Source of the DNA: Spirosoma profusum
GTDB lineage: Bacteria; Bacteroidota; Bacteroidia; Cytophagales; Spirosomataceae
NCBI RefSeq assembly: GCF_014699005.1
Contig: NZ_JACWZY010000005.1
Coordinates: 124,001-188,000 of the forward strand
Length of the DNA: 64,000 bases
Reading direction: 5' to 3'
Shown: positions 8,877 to 17,125 of the stretch, piece by piece
Position numbering within the stretch: position 1 is the stretch's first letter
Layout: each line of letters begins with the position of its first letter
Notes under the pieces: generated by a model
Seen by the model: the letters and a program-made list of their open reading frames with translations, nothing else
Database searches by the model: none
What the model was told of the DNA's origin: nothing
Made by a program: the position numbers and the translations under genes

Positions 8877-9149
8877 CTACTCTGCCGTTGTCGGGTCAAT
8901 AATAGTTGCTACCTCACTAACAGAATTGGCAGGAAATCCCCCTTGCTTTGCGTGCTCCCGAACCATTTCTTCATTAGGTGCAATGTAAACGCAATAAATT
9001 TTATCTCCTGTTACGTAGCTATGCTGCCATTGAATTTGAGGCCCCGTATTGGTGAGCACTCCACAGGAAGTTTGCGAAATGCTTTTTAACTGTTCGGGAG
9101 TTAATTGGCCCGCTCCCGGAATTTCCCGTTCGATCACGTACTTAGGCAT
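8877..9149 (-). CDS. DUF4242 domain-containing protein
   Basis: A small 90-residue protein of the DUF4242 family, with the usual opening MPKYVIEREIPGAG, a ferredoxin-like alpha/beta pattern, and conserved segments WQHSYVTGDKIYCVYIAP and REHAKQGGFPAN. No signal peptide or membrane segment. Function is unknown; some relatives have been annotated as nickel-binding, and a conserved histidine (EHAKQGG) and cysteines are present, but I cannot confirm metal binding. It reads in the same direction as the M20 gene but is probably a separate unit. Confidence 0.8.
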   Translation of the reverse strand: MPKYVIEREIPGAGQLTPEQLKSISQTSCGVLTNTGPQIQWQHSYVTGDKIYCVYIAPNEEMVREHAKQGGFPANSVSEVATIIDPTTAE

Positions 9150-9282
9150 AGTATTAATGGTTTATAGTTTACGACTCGCATGGCTATCGATGTCGCCCAA
9201 ATAATTGAGAGACAGCGGGTTCCACGTTGTTTTATCTAAGTGCAAAATATAAACTAGCAACTCGCAATCGTCCTGGCTTTTA

Positions 9283-9308
9283 TTTAATGGCAATATTTTA
9301 ATGGCAAT
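9283..9308. repeat. Direct repeat of TTTAATGGCAAT upstream of the DUF4242 gene
   Basis: Two exact 12-bp copies (9283-9294 and 9297-9308), spaced 14 bp start to start, lie about 135-160 bp upstream of the DUF4242 start. The spacing is longer than one helical turn, so they could be an operator or a chance duplication. Nothing else is visible in the 9150-9355 spacer. Confidence 0.4.
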
Positions 9309-9355
9309 TTAATACGAATGACTCCTGCGGCCCTTTTACTCTGATAATCAAATGA

Positions 9356-10240
9356 CTACGCTTCTTCAAACTTAACGCCCTTTTCTCGCAAAAAAGCCTT
9401 GATTACGTCGACGTGTACACAGCGTCCTACGTTTAGAAATGGGTAATTCGATACGCGACTTCGGCGACCGTTTACAAGCACTTCGTGGTTTTCGATATCG
9501 AATCCCAGATGCAGGTGGTTGGTTGCTGACTGCATTCCGTAAATCACACCGTTTGCGTCGAACAAAGGCCCACCGCTCTGGCCACGTAGGCCGGGCGTAC
9601 TCATTTCAATGCCTACAATGGAGTTTTTACCAGCCGTGAGTCTTGTTACGATTCCATCAATTGGGAAGCTGGGCGAAACGAGCCGTCCTATCGTCGTCCA
9701 CTCAATATCATCGACGGCTGGGTTATAGCGAAAATTCGTAAATTCGGGGAAAGGGTATCCCAGGCGGCAGAGAGTTCTTCCCGGTTTTATACGACCCGTA
9801 TCGCCAAGGAACGTAGCATGCGAACGATATAATATTCGATTATAGCCTTCGAAACGTAGCAACGCCAAATCCTCTGAAGGATGTAAATCAATATTCAATC
9901 GCTGAAACTGATCAACACAACCGACAAAATTATTCCGTATTCGAATAATAGTATTGATATCGAGTTTGTACTTCACTTCCAGTTTACTGATCAGGTGGGT
10001 CGCGTTTTTGTCACGTAACGCATCACGTCTGGCTCCCTGAAATTCACGGTAATTATGGTAAATGGAGTCGCTCTGTGCGATTAGTTCGGCCACGTGTCGG
10101 CACGTAATGGCGCAGGCTTCCTGATTCACAAAAAACAGGGTAGCCGTACCGGGCACTATATCGTCATGTCCGTAAAATCGAATAATGGAGTGTAATGATC
10201 GGGTAAACGAATCAACGCGTTCGATGGCGTCAACAAACAT
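9356..10240 (-). CDS. Trypsin-like serine protease without signal peptide
   Basis: A 294-residue trypsin-fold peptidase. The probable catalytic triad is H49 (ITCRHV), D124 (PSEDLALLRF) and S222 in GLRGQSGGPLF. There is no signal peptide, no PDZ domain and no transmembrane helix, so it appears to be a stand-alone protease domain, probably cytoplasmic. That sets it apart from DegP/HtrA proteins. Stand-alone cytosolic trypsin-like proteins in bacteria are often tied to stress or defence modules, but the neighbours here (DUF4242, DUF937) do not show such a module. Natural substrate unknown. Confidence 0.8.
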   Translation of the reverse strand: MFVDAIERVDSFTRSLHSIIRFYGHDDIVPGTATLFFVNQEACAITCRHVAELIAQSDSIYHNYREFQGARRDALRDKNATHLISKLEVKYKLDINTIIRIRNNFVGCVDQFQRLNIDLHPSEDLALLRFEGYNRILYRSHATFLGDTGRIKPGRTLCRLGYPFPEFTNFRYNPAVDDIEWTTIGRLVSPSFPIDGIVTRLTAGKNSIVGIEMSTPGLRGQSGGPLFDANGVIYGMQSATNHLHLGFDIENHEVLVNGRRSRVSNYPFLNVGRCVHVDVIKAFLREKGVKFEEA

Positions 10241-10280
10241 AATTAGTCAGCGGATTGATAATTCAAATAGATCTGTAAAG

Positions 10281-10380
10281 TTATAAAGTTGTAGGGTTGT
10301 AAGGTTATAAAGTTGCAAAGTGGGCTGGCACGCTCATGAACCCTACAACTTAATAACCTTACAACCCTACAACTTTATAA
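10281..10380. repeat. Inverted repeat of GTTGTAGGG-type words
   Basis: Arms 10281-10315 and 10346-10380 pair over 35 bp with one mismatch around a 30-nt spacer. Each arm is a run of degenerate 8-9 nt words (GTTATAAA, GTTGTAGG, GTTGTAAG). The repeat lies between the DUF937 stop (19 nt away) and the protease start (40 nt away), filling most of the spacer. A second copy of the same family is at 11372-11474. Confidence 0.9.
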
Positions 10381-10399
10381 CTCTCTTCCCGCTTATCAG

Positions 10400-11311
10400 T
10401 TAGGGTTTTGCTTTGGTTGAATCGCGGATGCCAAGTGGCCCCGATGCCGTTGAGTCAGCAGTTTGACCATTAGCTTCCTCCACGCTTTGTTTTGTAGCTG
10501 CCGACGTATCTTCCACCTCGTTCGATTCAACCCGAGCCGTCGAATCTGTACTGATACCATCGACTCCGTTCTGATTCTGGCTGCACTTTTGAATCAACAG
10601 CGCGATTATCAGAATTGCTATTGCAATCATCGCCCAACGTAACCAACGCACGTTTTCCTGCCGCCGGTCGCCTTCAGGACTTTTCGGAATGTTTGGATCA
10701 ACAGCATTACCACTAAAATTGTCGGTTCCCTGTACTTCGGTTTGTGGACCAGTAGGCGTTACAAGTTCATCGAAACCAAGCAGGCTGTTAATACTGCCCA
10801 GGCCCTCAGGCACCGATTTTTGGAACTCTGTTGCTTGGCCCAACAGAAGTGTTTTAAGACCGCTGCCTGTCAACCCGTTCTCCTGTTCCTGGCGGCCCAG
10901 TACTCCCATCAGAATGGTGCCAGCCAGCCCAAGAAGGGTCATTGCCGACTGCGGTTTAACACCACTATACGTACCGACAAGCTCAGTAACACGCGTCAGT
11001 TTATCGTCGAAAATATGGTCGAGGAAACCCCGGCTGGCGGTGACTGTCTCCGACAAAGGCGGATGGTTATCCAGCGTCTGGCTGATCTCTAAAGGGACAT
11101 TGCTATAATCGCCTTTGTCTAAAAAGCTTATGATGGCAGACGCTCCGCCAGTTGCCTGAATACGTCGGGTAAGACCACCTAATAAAGTTGGTAGAACGCC
11201 GTTGATTGCCTTTAAGGTGTCGACTGGCGATTCGTTCAGTACGCTGCCGAGTTTATCAACGACGGCAGGTGTGAACTGATCTTTCAGGTAGGAAATTAAA
11301 TGAACGGCCAT
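10400..11311 (-). CDS. DUF937 domain protein with one membrane helix
   Basis: A 303-residue protein whose N-terminal 170 residues form the helical DUF937 (YidB-like) domain, with the typical repeated pattern of LLGGLTRRI and LLGLAGTILMGVLG. A charged linker is followed by a strongly predicted transmembrane helix at about 224-242 and then a serine/threonine/acidic low-complexity tail to the end. Full-length Bacteroidota relatives often end in an OmpA domain; here that domain is absent and the tail is disordered. The DUF937 domain is on the N-terminal side of the helix. The next gene upstream encodes a BON-LysM protein, suggesting an envelope-related pair. Function unknown. Confidence 0.78.
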   Translation of the reverse strand: MAVHLISYLKDQFTPAVVDKLGSVLNESPVDTLKAINGVLPTLLGGLTRRIQATGGASAIISFLDKGDYSNVPLEISQTLDNHPPLSETVTASRGFLDHIFDDKLTRVTELVGTYSGVKPQSAMTLLGLAGTILMGVLGRQEQENGLTGSGLKTLLLGQATEFQKSVPEGLGSINSLLGFDELVTPTGPQTEVQGTDNFSGNAVDPNIPKSPEGDRRQENVRWLRWAMIAIAILIIALLIQKCSQNQNGVDGISTDSTARVESNEVEDTSAATKQSVEEANGQTADSTASGPLGIRDSTKAKP

Positions 11312-11371
11312 AAGTTTATCGTTGAGTTGCGCTCAATTAAACTGCTTACCGCCGTGAATGTTCTATCTGGG

Positions 11372-11474
11372 AGTTGTAGAGTTATAAAGTTATAGGGTTA
11401 TAAAGTTGTAAGGTTCGACATGCGTCAGCCAACTTTACAACTCTATAACCCTACAACTTTATAACTCTACAACT
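11372..11474. repeat. Inverted repeat, second copy of the GTTGTAGGG family
   Basis: Arms 11372-11415 and 11431-11474 pair over 44 bp with three mismatches and a 15-nt spacer. The right arm directly abuts the TAG stop of the BON-LysM gene at 11475. The arms are degenerate tandem words like those at 10281-10380. The spacer carries TGCGTCAGCCAAC, which recurs in the unrelated inverted repeat at 45325-45351, so these elements look mosaic. Confidence 0.9.
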
Positions 11475-11945
11475 CTACAATTGTGGAATCCGCAAAACCT
11501 GATCGGGATAGATTTTATCAGGATCGCTTAACATTGGCTTGTTAGCTTCGAAAATAATACCGTACTTCATCGGGTCACCGTAAACCTCCTTAGCGATTTT
11601 CGACAGCGAATCGCCTGATTTCACCGTATAGTATTTTCCTTCTGGTTGTGGATCATCAACGTCTAGTTGGTTATCTACTGCCGATACGCCTTCTACGTTA
11701 CCTACTGCCAATGCGATTTTCTCGGCATCTTCCTGCGTCTTCACCGATCCAGTCAGCGTAACTGTATCGCCTTTTGTCTTAACAGTCAGGCTATTATACG
11801 AAAGAGCTAATTTCTTCACGTGATCAAGCAGTGCCTGCGCCCGAACTGGTTCAACTTTTTCAGCTTCTGCCGGAGCTGCCGCTGCCGGTGTGTCATGGTT
11901 AAAGATTTTTTCGCCTACACCTTTGAAAAATGATAAAAGACCCAT
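11475..11945 (-). CDS. BON and LysM domain protein, Kbp/YgaU-like
   Basis: A 156-residue protein with a BON domain at about 35-97 (VKTKGDTVTLTGSV, ALAVGNVEGVSAVDN) and a C-terminal LysM domain at about 106-154 (YYTVKSGDSLSKIAKEVYG ... VLRIPQL). This is the arrangement and length of the E. coli cytoplasmic potassium-binding protein Kbp (formerly YgaU). There is no signal peptide; the N-terminus GLLSFFKGVGEKIF is amphipathic, as in Kbp. A K+-sensing role is inferred from the family. It lies upstream of the DUF937 gene on the same strand, separated by an inverted repeat, and divergent from the SGNH gene. Confidence 0.85.
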   Translation of the reverse strand: MGLLSFFKGVGEKIFNHDTPAAAAPAEAEKVEPVRAQALLDHVKKLALSYNSLTVKTKGDTVTLTGSVKTQEDAEKIALAVGNVEGVSAVDNQLDVDDPQPEGKYYTVKSGDSLSKIAKEVYGDPMKYGIIFEANKPMLSDPDKIYPDQVLRIPQL

Positions 11946-12133
11946 TGGATTAGTTGGTTATGGTTTTATTAAACATGTAGTAAATGACTGGCAATTACGC
12001 CAACCCATTAAAACTAAACAACACCTGAACGTTTGGATTGTTCAAGAGTCAGCATGCCTAAGACGTAATGCAGCCCGACAGGTTACGCGAATGAAGCTTA
12101 TATTTACGTTATTGCTGTATTATTTTTTTATAA

Positions 12134-13492
12134 ATGAATACGTTTACGATGCTACGTCTTAACCCACTCTATTGGAGGCTGCCCCTGATGGTAATGGTAT
12201 GCCTGAGCGCCTGCCAAAATAATGACATCGACCCGAATGCAACAGGCAATGTTACGCCCACAAAAGGTAGTGCGGATTTCACGAAATACGTAGCAGTAGG
12301 CAATTCATTGACAGCGGGTTATGCTGATGCTGGCCTTTATCGGGATAGTCAGTTAAATTCCTATCCCAATCTGCTGGCCGGGCAGTTTAAAACAGTGGGC
12401 GGAGGTAATTTTGTCCAGCCTTTGTTTACAGATGCCCAGGCAGCGGGTTCTGGATATTTGAAGCTAATCCGCGTTCCTGATCCGGCTAACCCCGTATCGT
12501 TGTTAACGTCGATTGGGCAGGTTGCGCCGGGAGCGGTACGTAGCACTACGTCAACCGGTAGTCAACTCTTAACCAAGTTTACCGATGCGAATCAGAATCT
12601 GGGCGTACCAAACATTAAAGTAGCTGACATACTCACGGTTGGATACGGTTCCTCAGCCGGAAACCCATATTTCGAACGGCTGGTGGCCGAACCAGCCACT
12701 ACATATTTCGATTATGTAAGCAATAATCTCACTGGAGCCACATTTTTCTCGTGCTGGCTAGGCAATAACGACGCGCTCATCTTTGCCATTACAGGTGGAG
12801 TGGTGCCTTTAACGAGTTCAACGCTGTTTACCACCAACTTTACGACCATGCTGAATAAACTTACGGAAAGTGGACGTAAAGGCGTGGTGATTGGCATTCC
12901 TTCCATCACCAGTACGCCCTATTTTGCTACGTTAGCCATCCCGCTGGTTGTTCTACAGCTCAACATTTTGCTAAAGCCTGCCGCACCCATAACCGGTTTG
13001 GTAATTCAGACGGCGAAGGGCGTACGGCTTACGCAGAATGGAGATTTACTCATGCTTTCGAATACTACTGAGTACGCAAACATTGGCAGCACAACTGTTG
13101 GAACAAAGAATGGGCCTTATGGACTAAGTACGACGAATCCGTTGCCAACTCAATACGTACTGGATGCAGATGAAGTTGCACAACTGAATACGGCTATTTC
13201 TCAGTTTAATCAAACGATGAAGTCGCAGGCCGACTCAAAAGGTGTTGCGTTTGTTGATCCAAATATAATTTTGGGTCAGGTTTCTACCGGAAACGGCTTG
13301 GTAAAGAACGGAATCACCTACACATCCACGTTCATTCAGGGTGGCGTTTTCAGCCTCGACGGGATTCATCTGACGCCTGCTGGTTACTCGCTGATGGCCA
13401 ACGAAATCATCAAAGCGATCAATACAAAATACAGCGCTACTATTCCTGAACTCAATTCAGCCAATTACCGTCGCGTACTCCTGCAACAATAA
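12134..13492 (+). CDS. SGNH/GDSL hydrolase lipoprotein
   Basis: A 452-residue secreted esterase/lipase-type SGNH hydrolase. The N-terminus has a hydrophobic stretch ending VCLSAC, giving a lipidated Cys27. Block I is AVGNSLTAGYADAG with nucleophile S58 (GNSL replaces GDSL), block III is CWLGNNDAL, and block V is DGIHLTPAGY with D409 and H412. A second ATG 15 nt downstream is an equally good start. It is followed after 9 nt by a beta-barrel gene on the same strand, so the two are probably co-transcribed. The Bacteroidota family is abundant and usually annotated as G-D-S-L lipase; substrate unknown. Confidence 0.87.
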   Translation: MNTFTMLRLNPLYWRLPLMVMVCLSACQNNDIDPNATGNVTPTKGSADFTKYVAVGNSLTAGYADAGLYRDSQLNSYPNLLAGQFKTVGGGNFVQPLFTDAQAAGSGYLKLIRVPDPANPVSLLTSIGQVAPGAVRSTTSTGSQLLTKFTDANQNLGVPNIKVADILTVGYGSSAGNPYFERLVAEPATTYFDYVSNNLTGATFFSCWLGNNDALIFAITGGVVPLTSSTLFTTNFTTMLNKLTESGRKGVVIGIPSITSTPYFATLAIPLVVLQLNILLKPAAPITGLVIQTAKGVRLTQNGDLLMLSNTTEYANIGSTTVGTKNGPYGLSTTNPLPTQYVLDADEVAQLNTAISQFNQTMKSQADSKGVAFVDPNIILGQVSTGNGLVKNGITYTSTFIQGGVFSLDGIHLTPAGYSLMANEIIKAINTKYSATIPELNSANYRRVLLQQ

Positions 13493-13501
13493 CCCATTCA
13501 C

Positions 13502-14305
13502 ATGAAGTTTTTTCATTATTCAGTCATCGTCCTACTGCTTGTCAGCAGTTCGGTAGTTAAGGCACAAGATTCACCCCATACACGTAGCATTGAATTCGGT
13601 ATTAAAGGAGGTGGTACGTTTACGCACGGCTACACAACTATTCCGGGGCAGAATGTAGGGGCCGTTCAGGTACCAACGTTCGATAATAAAAACAACGGCA
13701 TTGGCATTGGTTATTCGGGAGGGTTGTGGGCGCGTAAAAACTTCAGCAAATTTTTTATTCAGGCCGAAGTAACGTACAACCGTTTTGTATTGAAACAAAA
13801 AACGAACGTAACGCTCGATGTAAATGCCAACACCAGCCTTGCTAATGCACTTCCTGTCAGTGTGCAGCCGGGTCTATTGACTGCTACGTTGAACGTAGTA
13901 TCTGAGCCAGTCCTGGAAAGTATTAACGTACCGGTTTTGATCGGGAAGCGCTGGATGGATGGAAAACTGCGCAGCTATGCTGGCCCAACGTTAATTGTTG
14001 TTCAACAGGCTAAAGCGAAACGTACCACGAGTGGTGTACTAAATGCCAATCCAAACGTTTCCTTTCCGGAGACACCAATCCCGGCTACAACAGGTACTAC
14101 TAATCTGCTGAACAAATATGAAGCGCAGAATCTGGAAGTTAAAGACGTTACGTTTGGGCTTGAGGTAGGGGCTGGATACAGCCTCCTGAAGTTTCTGGAT
14201 GTAGATGTGCGCTATGCTTTGCCGGTTGGTGGCGTTTACAAAGACTCTACAATCAAAGGATTTCTGGGTATTGGCACCGTTACGTTAAATTATAAGATTT
14301 TCTAG
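13502..14305 (+). CDS. Outer-membrane beta-barrel protein
   Basis: A 267-residue protein with a signal peptide (about 1-21, ending VVKAQ) followed by alternating hydrophobic strands, ending in TVTLNYKIF with a terminal phenylalanine, typical of a small outer-membrane barrel of the PorT/porin-like type. An N-terminal GIKGGGTFTHGY strand and glycine-rich FGLEVGAGYSLLKF fit that family. It sits 9 nt after the SGNH lipoprotein gene. Partner role in lipid handling or transport is only suggested by the context. Confidence 0.8.
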   Translation: MKFFHYSVIVLLLVSSSVVKAQDSPHTRSIEFGIKGGGTFTHGYTTIPGQNVGAVQVPTFDNKNNGIGIGYSGGLWARKNFSKFFIQAEVTYNRFVLKQKTNVTLDVNANTSLANALPVSVQPGLLTATLNVVSEPVLESINVPVLIGKRWMDGKLRSYAGPTLIVVQQAKAKRTTSGVLNANPNVSFPETPIPATTGTTNLLNKYEAQNLEVKDVTFGLEVGAGYSLLKFLDVDVRYALPVGGVYKDSTIKGFLGIGTVTLNYKIF

Positions 14306-14334
14306 CGGCAGAATCTGCTGGGTTATTGATTTTA

Positions 14335-14419
14335 ACTACCGAACTCGCTACGTTGTACGTAAAGGTCGCGGAACAATGTTCACTACGTTCTTTGCTTACA
14401 ACGTAGCGAGTTCGGTAGT
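14335..14419. terminator. Inverted repeat between convergent genes, likely bidirectional terminator
   Basis: Perfect 23-bp arms 14335-14357 and 14397-14419 flank a 39-nt spacer with weaker internal pairing. It fills the gap between the beta-barrel gene (plus) and the PliI-like gene (minus), ending 2 nt from the latter's stop. There is no T-run, so termination is inferred from the position. Confidence 0.7.
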
Positions 14420-14421
14420 AC

Positions 14422-15039
14422 TTACTCAGCTTTCAGGACAAACGCCTGACCGGCTGGTTGAAGTTTGTAACGCTTCATCTCAATACCCCCCGATGGTTCG
14501 GCATTGGCATCACCAGCCCGGTAAACGGGGTATTTCCGGCACAGTACATCCCGCTCGATCCAAAGGCTATCGTGGCCCATATAACCATCCGACACAGGAA
14601 GCTGCCAGCCATTCAGCACAATATCCGCCTTGCGATCAGCTAAGAACTGCCAGGCATATACGCGACCAAATGACCCGCTTCCATTGCTGACGGTATAGAC
14701 GTATAACTCCGGAAAACGATTGCCATCTAAATCCCCAACTTCAGCCCCCGCAACAGCCCCGTCGATGCGAACCCGGAAATTGGTCAGCAATAATTCACTA
14801 TGATAAGCTTTCACAACGAGTTCCCGAACAGCTCCAGTATCAGCCGTAGCGATTGCAAATCTGAATCTATTAAAGGTCAATACCTTATTATACTGCGGAA
14901 ACGATAAAGGCGATTGGCTTCCCGATACCACTAATTTTTCAATAGACGATTGGGTACGGGCATCAGGGGGCAGGTTGTCCTGAGCCAACAGGGCAAGCCA
15001 TAGCAGACTCATGAACCAGTAACCTAATTTCGCCTTCAT
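14422..15039 (-). CDS. Secreted protein resembling PliI lysozyme inhibitors
   Basis: A 205-residue exported protein (signal peptide about 1-20). The central region VGDLDGNRFPELYVYTVSNGSGSFG resembles the PliI family of periplasmic inhibitors of I-type lysozyme, as do GYMGHDSLWIERDVL and KYPVYRAGDANAEPSGG. It also has an Asp-rich FG-GAP-like loop (GDLDGNRFPELYV) that could bind calcium. If the assignment is right, it would protect peptidoglycan from invertebrate-type lysozyme. The assignment rests on recalled family motifs. It is next to a HxlR regulator and convergent with the beta-barrel gene. Confidence 0.55.
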   Translation of the reverse strand: MKAKLGYWFMSLLWLALLAQDNLPPDARTQSSIEKLVVSGSQSPLSFPQYNKVLTFNRFRFAIATADTGAVRELVVKAYHSELLLTNFRVRIDGAVAGAEVGDLDGNRFPELYVYTVSNGSGSFGRVYAWQFLADRKADIVLNGWQLPVSDGYMGHDSLWIERDVLCRKYPVYRAGDANAEPSGGIEMKRYKLQPAGQAFVLKAE

Positions 15040-15100
15040 TGATTTCGTATACTCTACTCCTTAACAAATAACGAGCCGAAATCAAAAAAAGTTGATTCAT

Positions 15101-15439
15101 TCAGGCATCCATAAACACCTCGCCAATCGATGTAAGTTTAAGCAGTGTAGGATAAACCTGCCGTCCTTTTTGCGTCAGGCTGTATTCGACACGGGGTGGC
15201 ACTTCGTTATACGACTTTTTTTCAATGACGCCCAGGTTAGTTAGTGCCTTCAATTCCTGAATCAACACCTTTTCGCTGACTTCAGGAATCAGCCGACGTA
15301 ATTCACCATATCGCCGGGGCTCGGTACCTAGTTGATAAAGGATGTATAACCGCCATTTACCGCATATAATGTCAAGTGTTTTCTTAAGAATTAATTGCCT
15401 GGAGTCCGCCTGAATTTGCGGATTGATCTGTTCGTTCAT
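15101..15439 (-). CDS. HxlR family winged-helix regulator
   Basis: A 112-residue HxlR-type transcription factor. The winged-helix signature is clear: CGKWRLYILYQLG, RYGELRRLIPEVSEKVLIQELKAL, GVIEKKSYNEVPPRVEYSLTQKG. Only one cysteine (C26, in CGKW) lies in the position used by redox-sensing members. Family members often respond to aldehydes, quinones or oxidants and autoregulate. No obvious oxidoreductase target is adjacent. A short inverted repeat 16 nt upstream of its start could be its operator. Confidence 0.9.
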   Translation of the reverse strand: MNEQINPQIQADSRQLILKKTLDIICGKWRLYILYQLGTEPRRYGELRRLIPEVSEKVLIQELKALTNLGVIEKKSYNEVPPRVEYSLTQKGRQVYPTLLKLTSIGEVFMDA

Positions 15440-15767
15440 AGGAGGAAAAATAACTAACTTTTAGGTAGGTAAGTTACTGATTAAAAGGCACTTGCAACCC
15501 TAAATATAGGTATATGTAATCAATTTATATCATAGCTTACTGTTTCGTATCCGTACAAAAAGTCTGTAAAAAAAGATAACTCCCTGCTAATCAACACTCA
15601 AAAATTATTAGAAAATGAAGCATTTTTATTATCCGTTCTCCGAATTTTTCAGCCGTGGAAAATAAACAAGAACCGAGGTTTATAATGACAAATCACTTTT
15701 GGTGACATTGGTCCTGAAATTTATTTTAAATAAACTTAACGATTAAACCAATCATTTAGATTTTTTC
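15440..15767. other. AT-rich intergenic region between divergent hxlR and miaA
   Basis: This 328-bp stretch has no convincing open frame. It must hold the promoters of both divergent genes. The only structured element is the short inverted repeat at 15455-15476. A/T tracts are common and no clean TAnnTTTG box is evident on either strand. Confidence 0.6.
15455..15476. promoter_or_regulatory. Possible HxlR operator
   Basis: TAACTT and AAGTTA arms (6 bp) flank a 10-nt centre TTAGGTAGGT, 16 nt upstream of the HxlR start. Autoregulation through a short palindrome near the promoter is usual for the family. The motif is short and could be chance. Confidence 0.35.
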
Positions 15768-16670
15768 TTGAAAACATTACTTGTTGTTGCTGGACCCACA
15801 GCCGTTGGAAAAACTACGCTATGTGTTCAATTAGCCAGAACACTCCAAACCGAGATTGTATCGGCCGATTCGCGTCAATTGTATCAAGAGCTTAGTATTG
15901 GAACGGCCAAACCCACTGTTGAGGAAATGGGGGACGTACCGCATCATTTCATTGGCTCACACTCGATTACTGATCCGGTAAATGCCGGACGCTACGAACG
16001 TGAGTGCCTCGCTTTATTAGACGGATTATTCCAGAAAAATGACGTAGTGATTCTGTCGGGCGGTACCGGCCTTTATATCAATGCGGTTTGCCAGGGTCTC
16101 GACGATATGCCCATCGTTGATTCGGCGCTACGTGAGCGGCTGTTACAGCGGCTCCAACAGGATGGTCTGGCATCCCTCCAGCAAGAACTACGCCAATTGG
16201 ACCCCGTTTATGCTGAAACTGCCGATTTACAGAATCCCATTCGCGTAACGCGTGCGCTGGAAGTGTGCCTGAGCACCGGGAAGCCTTATTCTTCCTACCG
16301 CCGAAAGAAGCCCGCCAAACGCCCTTTCCGCTCAGTACTGGTGACGCTCGAACGCCCCCGCGACGAACTCTATACACGGATCGAAAAACGGATCGATACT
16401 ATGCTGGAAAACGGGCTTATCGATGAAGGGCGGTCACTTCTACCTTATCGAAATTTACCTGCTTTACAGACGGTTGGCTACCAGGAGGTATTTCCGTATC
16501 TGGATGGAGAATACAGCTACGATGACATGGTGAAACTACTGAAACGAAACTCTCGACGTTACGCAAAACGCCAGATGACCTGGTTTCGTAATCAGGGAAA
16601 TTACCACCCAATAACGATAAAAAATCCGCAGCTAGCAGAACAGTCAATTATTCGTCTACTAACTACGTAG
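15768..16670 (+). CDS. miaA: tRNA dimethylallyltransferase
   Basis: Transfers a dimethylallyl group to N6 of A37 in tRNAs that read UNN codons. The 300-residue protein has the P-loop GPTAVGKT at 9-16, the dimethylallyl-site motif SADSRQLYQELSIGTAKP, SGGTGLYINAV, and the C-terminal RRYAKRQMTWFR motif. The start codon is TTG (15768), supported by the conserved MKTLLVVAGPT opening; no ATG fits. It is followed by a short hairpin shared with the convergent rhodanese gene. Confidence 0.97.
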   Translation: MKTLLVVAGPTAVGKTTLCVQLARTLQTEIVSADSRQLYQELSIGTAKPTVEEMGDVPHHFIGSHSITDPVNAGRYERECLALLDGLFQKNDVVILSGGTGLYINAVCQGLDDMPIVDSALRERLLQRLQQDGLASLQQELRQLDPVYAETADLQNPIRVTRALEVCLSTGKPYSSYRRKKPAKRPFRSVLVTLERPRDELYTRIEKRIDTMLENGLIDEGRSLLPYRNLPALQTVGYQEVFPYLDGEYSYDDMVKLLKRNSRRYAKRQMTWFRNQGNYHPITIKNPQLAEQSIIRLLTT

Positions 16671-16700
16671 TAATCCGTCAAAGCTGTTTGTTGGAAAGAT

Positions 16701-16737
16701 TTACGAATGCCATCACTCAAAGTAATGGCATTCGTAA
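16701..16737. terminator. Bidirectional hairpin between miaA and rhodanese
   Basis: Perfect 13-bp arms 16701-16713 and 16725-16737 with an 11-nt loop lie between the stop codons of convergent genes, 31 nt after miaA and 9 nt before the rhodanese stop. There is no long T-run. Confidence 0.65.
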
Positions 16738-16746
16738 CTGGCTTAA

Positions 16747-17040
16747 TTATTGAGCCCGATACGCCAGCATGCCACCTATTACGTTGCGGACATTATTGAA
16801 TCCGTTTTGCTCCAGAATTTCCTGGGCCATGCCGCTACGTTTCCCTGACCGACAATGCACGATTACTTCTTCGTCCTGCAAGCCGTCGAGTTCGTCTAAC
16901 CGATACGGCAGATCACCCAGCGGAATCAACGTAGCACCGATGTTATCTTCTTCGTATTCATTCTGTTCGCGAACGTCAAACAGATTCAGTTTTTCGCCCT
17001 TATCGAGCCGCTCTTTCAGTTCCTGTACGGTAATATCCAT
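16747..17040 (-). CDS. Single-domain rhodanese-like protein
   Basis: A 97-residue cytoplasmic rhodanese domain, GlpE/PspE-sized. The active-site loop is VHCRSGKRSG with C63 as the persulfide-forming cysteine; LFDVREQNEYEEDNI is the conserved N-terminal segment. It would carry sulfane sulfur for sulfur transfer or detoxification. It is the last gene of a long leftward row. Confidence 0.92.
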   Translation of the reverse strand: MDITVQELKERLDKGEKLNLFDVREQNEYEEDNIGATLIPLGDLPYRLDELDGLQDEEVIVHCRSGKRSGMAQEILEQNGFNNVRNVIGGMLAYRAQ

Positions 17041-17062
17041 AATAGTCGATAGTGGTTAGTCG

Positions 17063-17121
17063 ATAGTCATGAGTTATCAGTCGCTAACGCAGGCTACCAG
17101 CGACTGATAACTCATGACTAT
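17063..17121. repeat. 23-bp inverted repeat between T9SS-cargo gene and rhodanese
   Basis: Arms 17063-17085 and 17099-17121 are perfectly complementary over 23 bp with a 13-nt loop. The right arm ends 4 nt from the T9SS-protein stop, and the left arm starts 22 nt upstream of the rhodanese start. The arms contain ATGAGTTATCAGTC words loosely like those at 20449-20506. Confidence 0.88.
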
Positions 17122-17125
17122 TAAC

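Noticed and set aside
10689..11108. 139-aa plus-strand open frame
   Set aside because: Lies entirely inside the DUF937 gene on the other strand, with low-complexity composition and no family motif.
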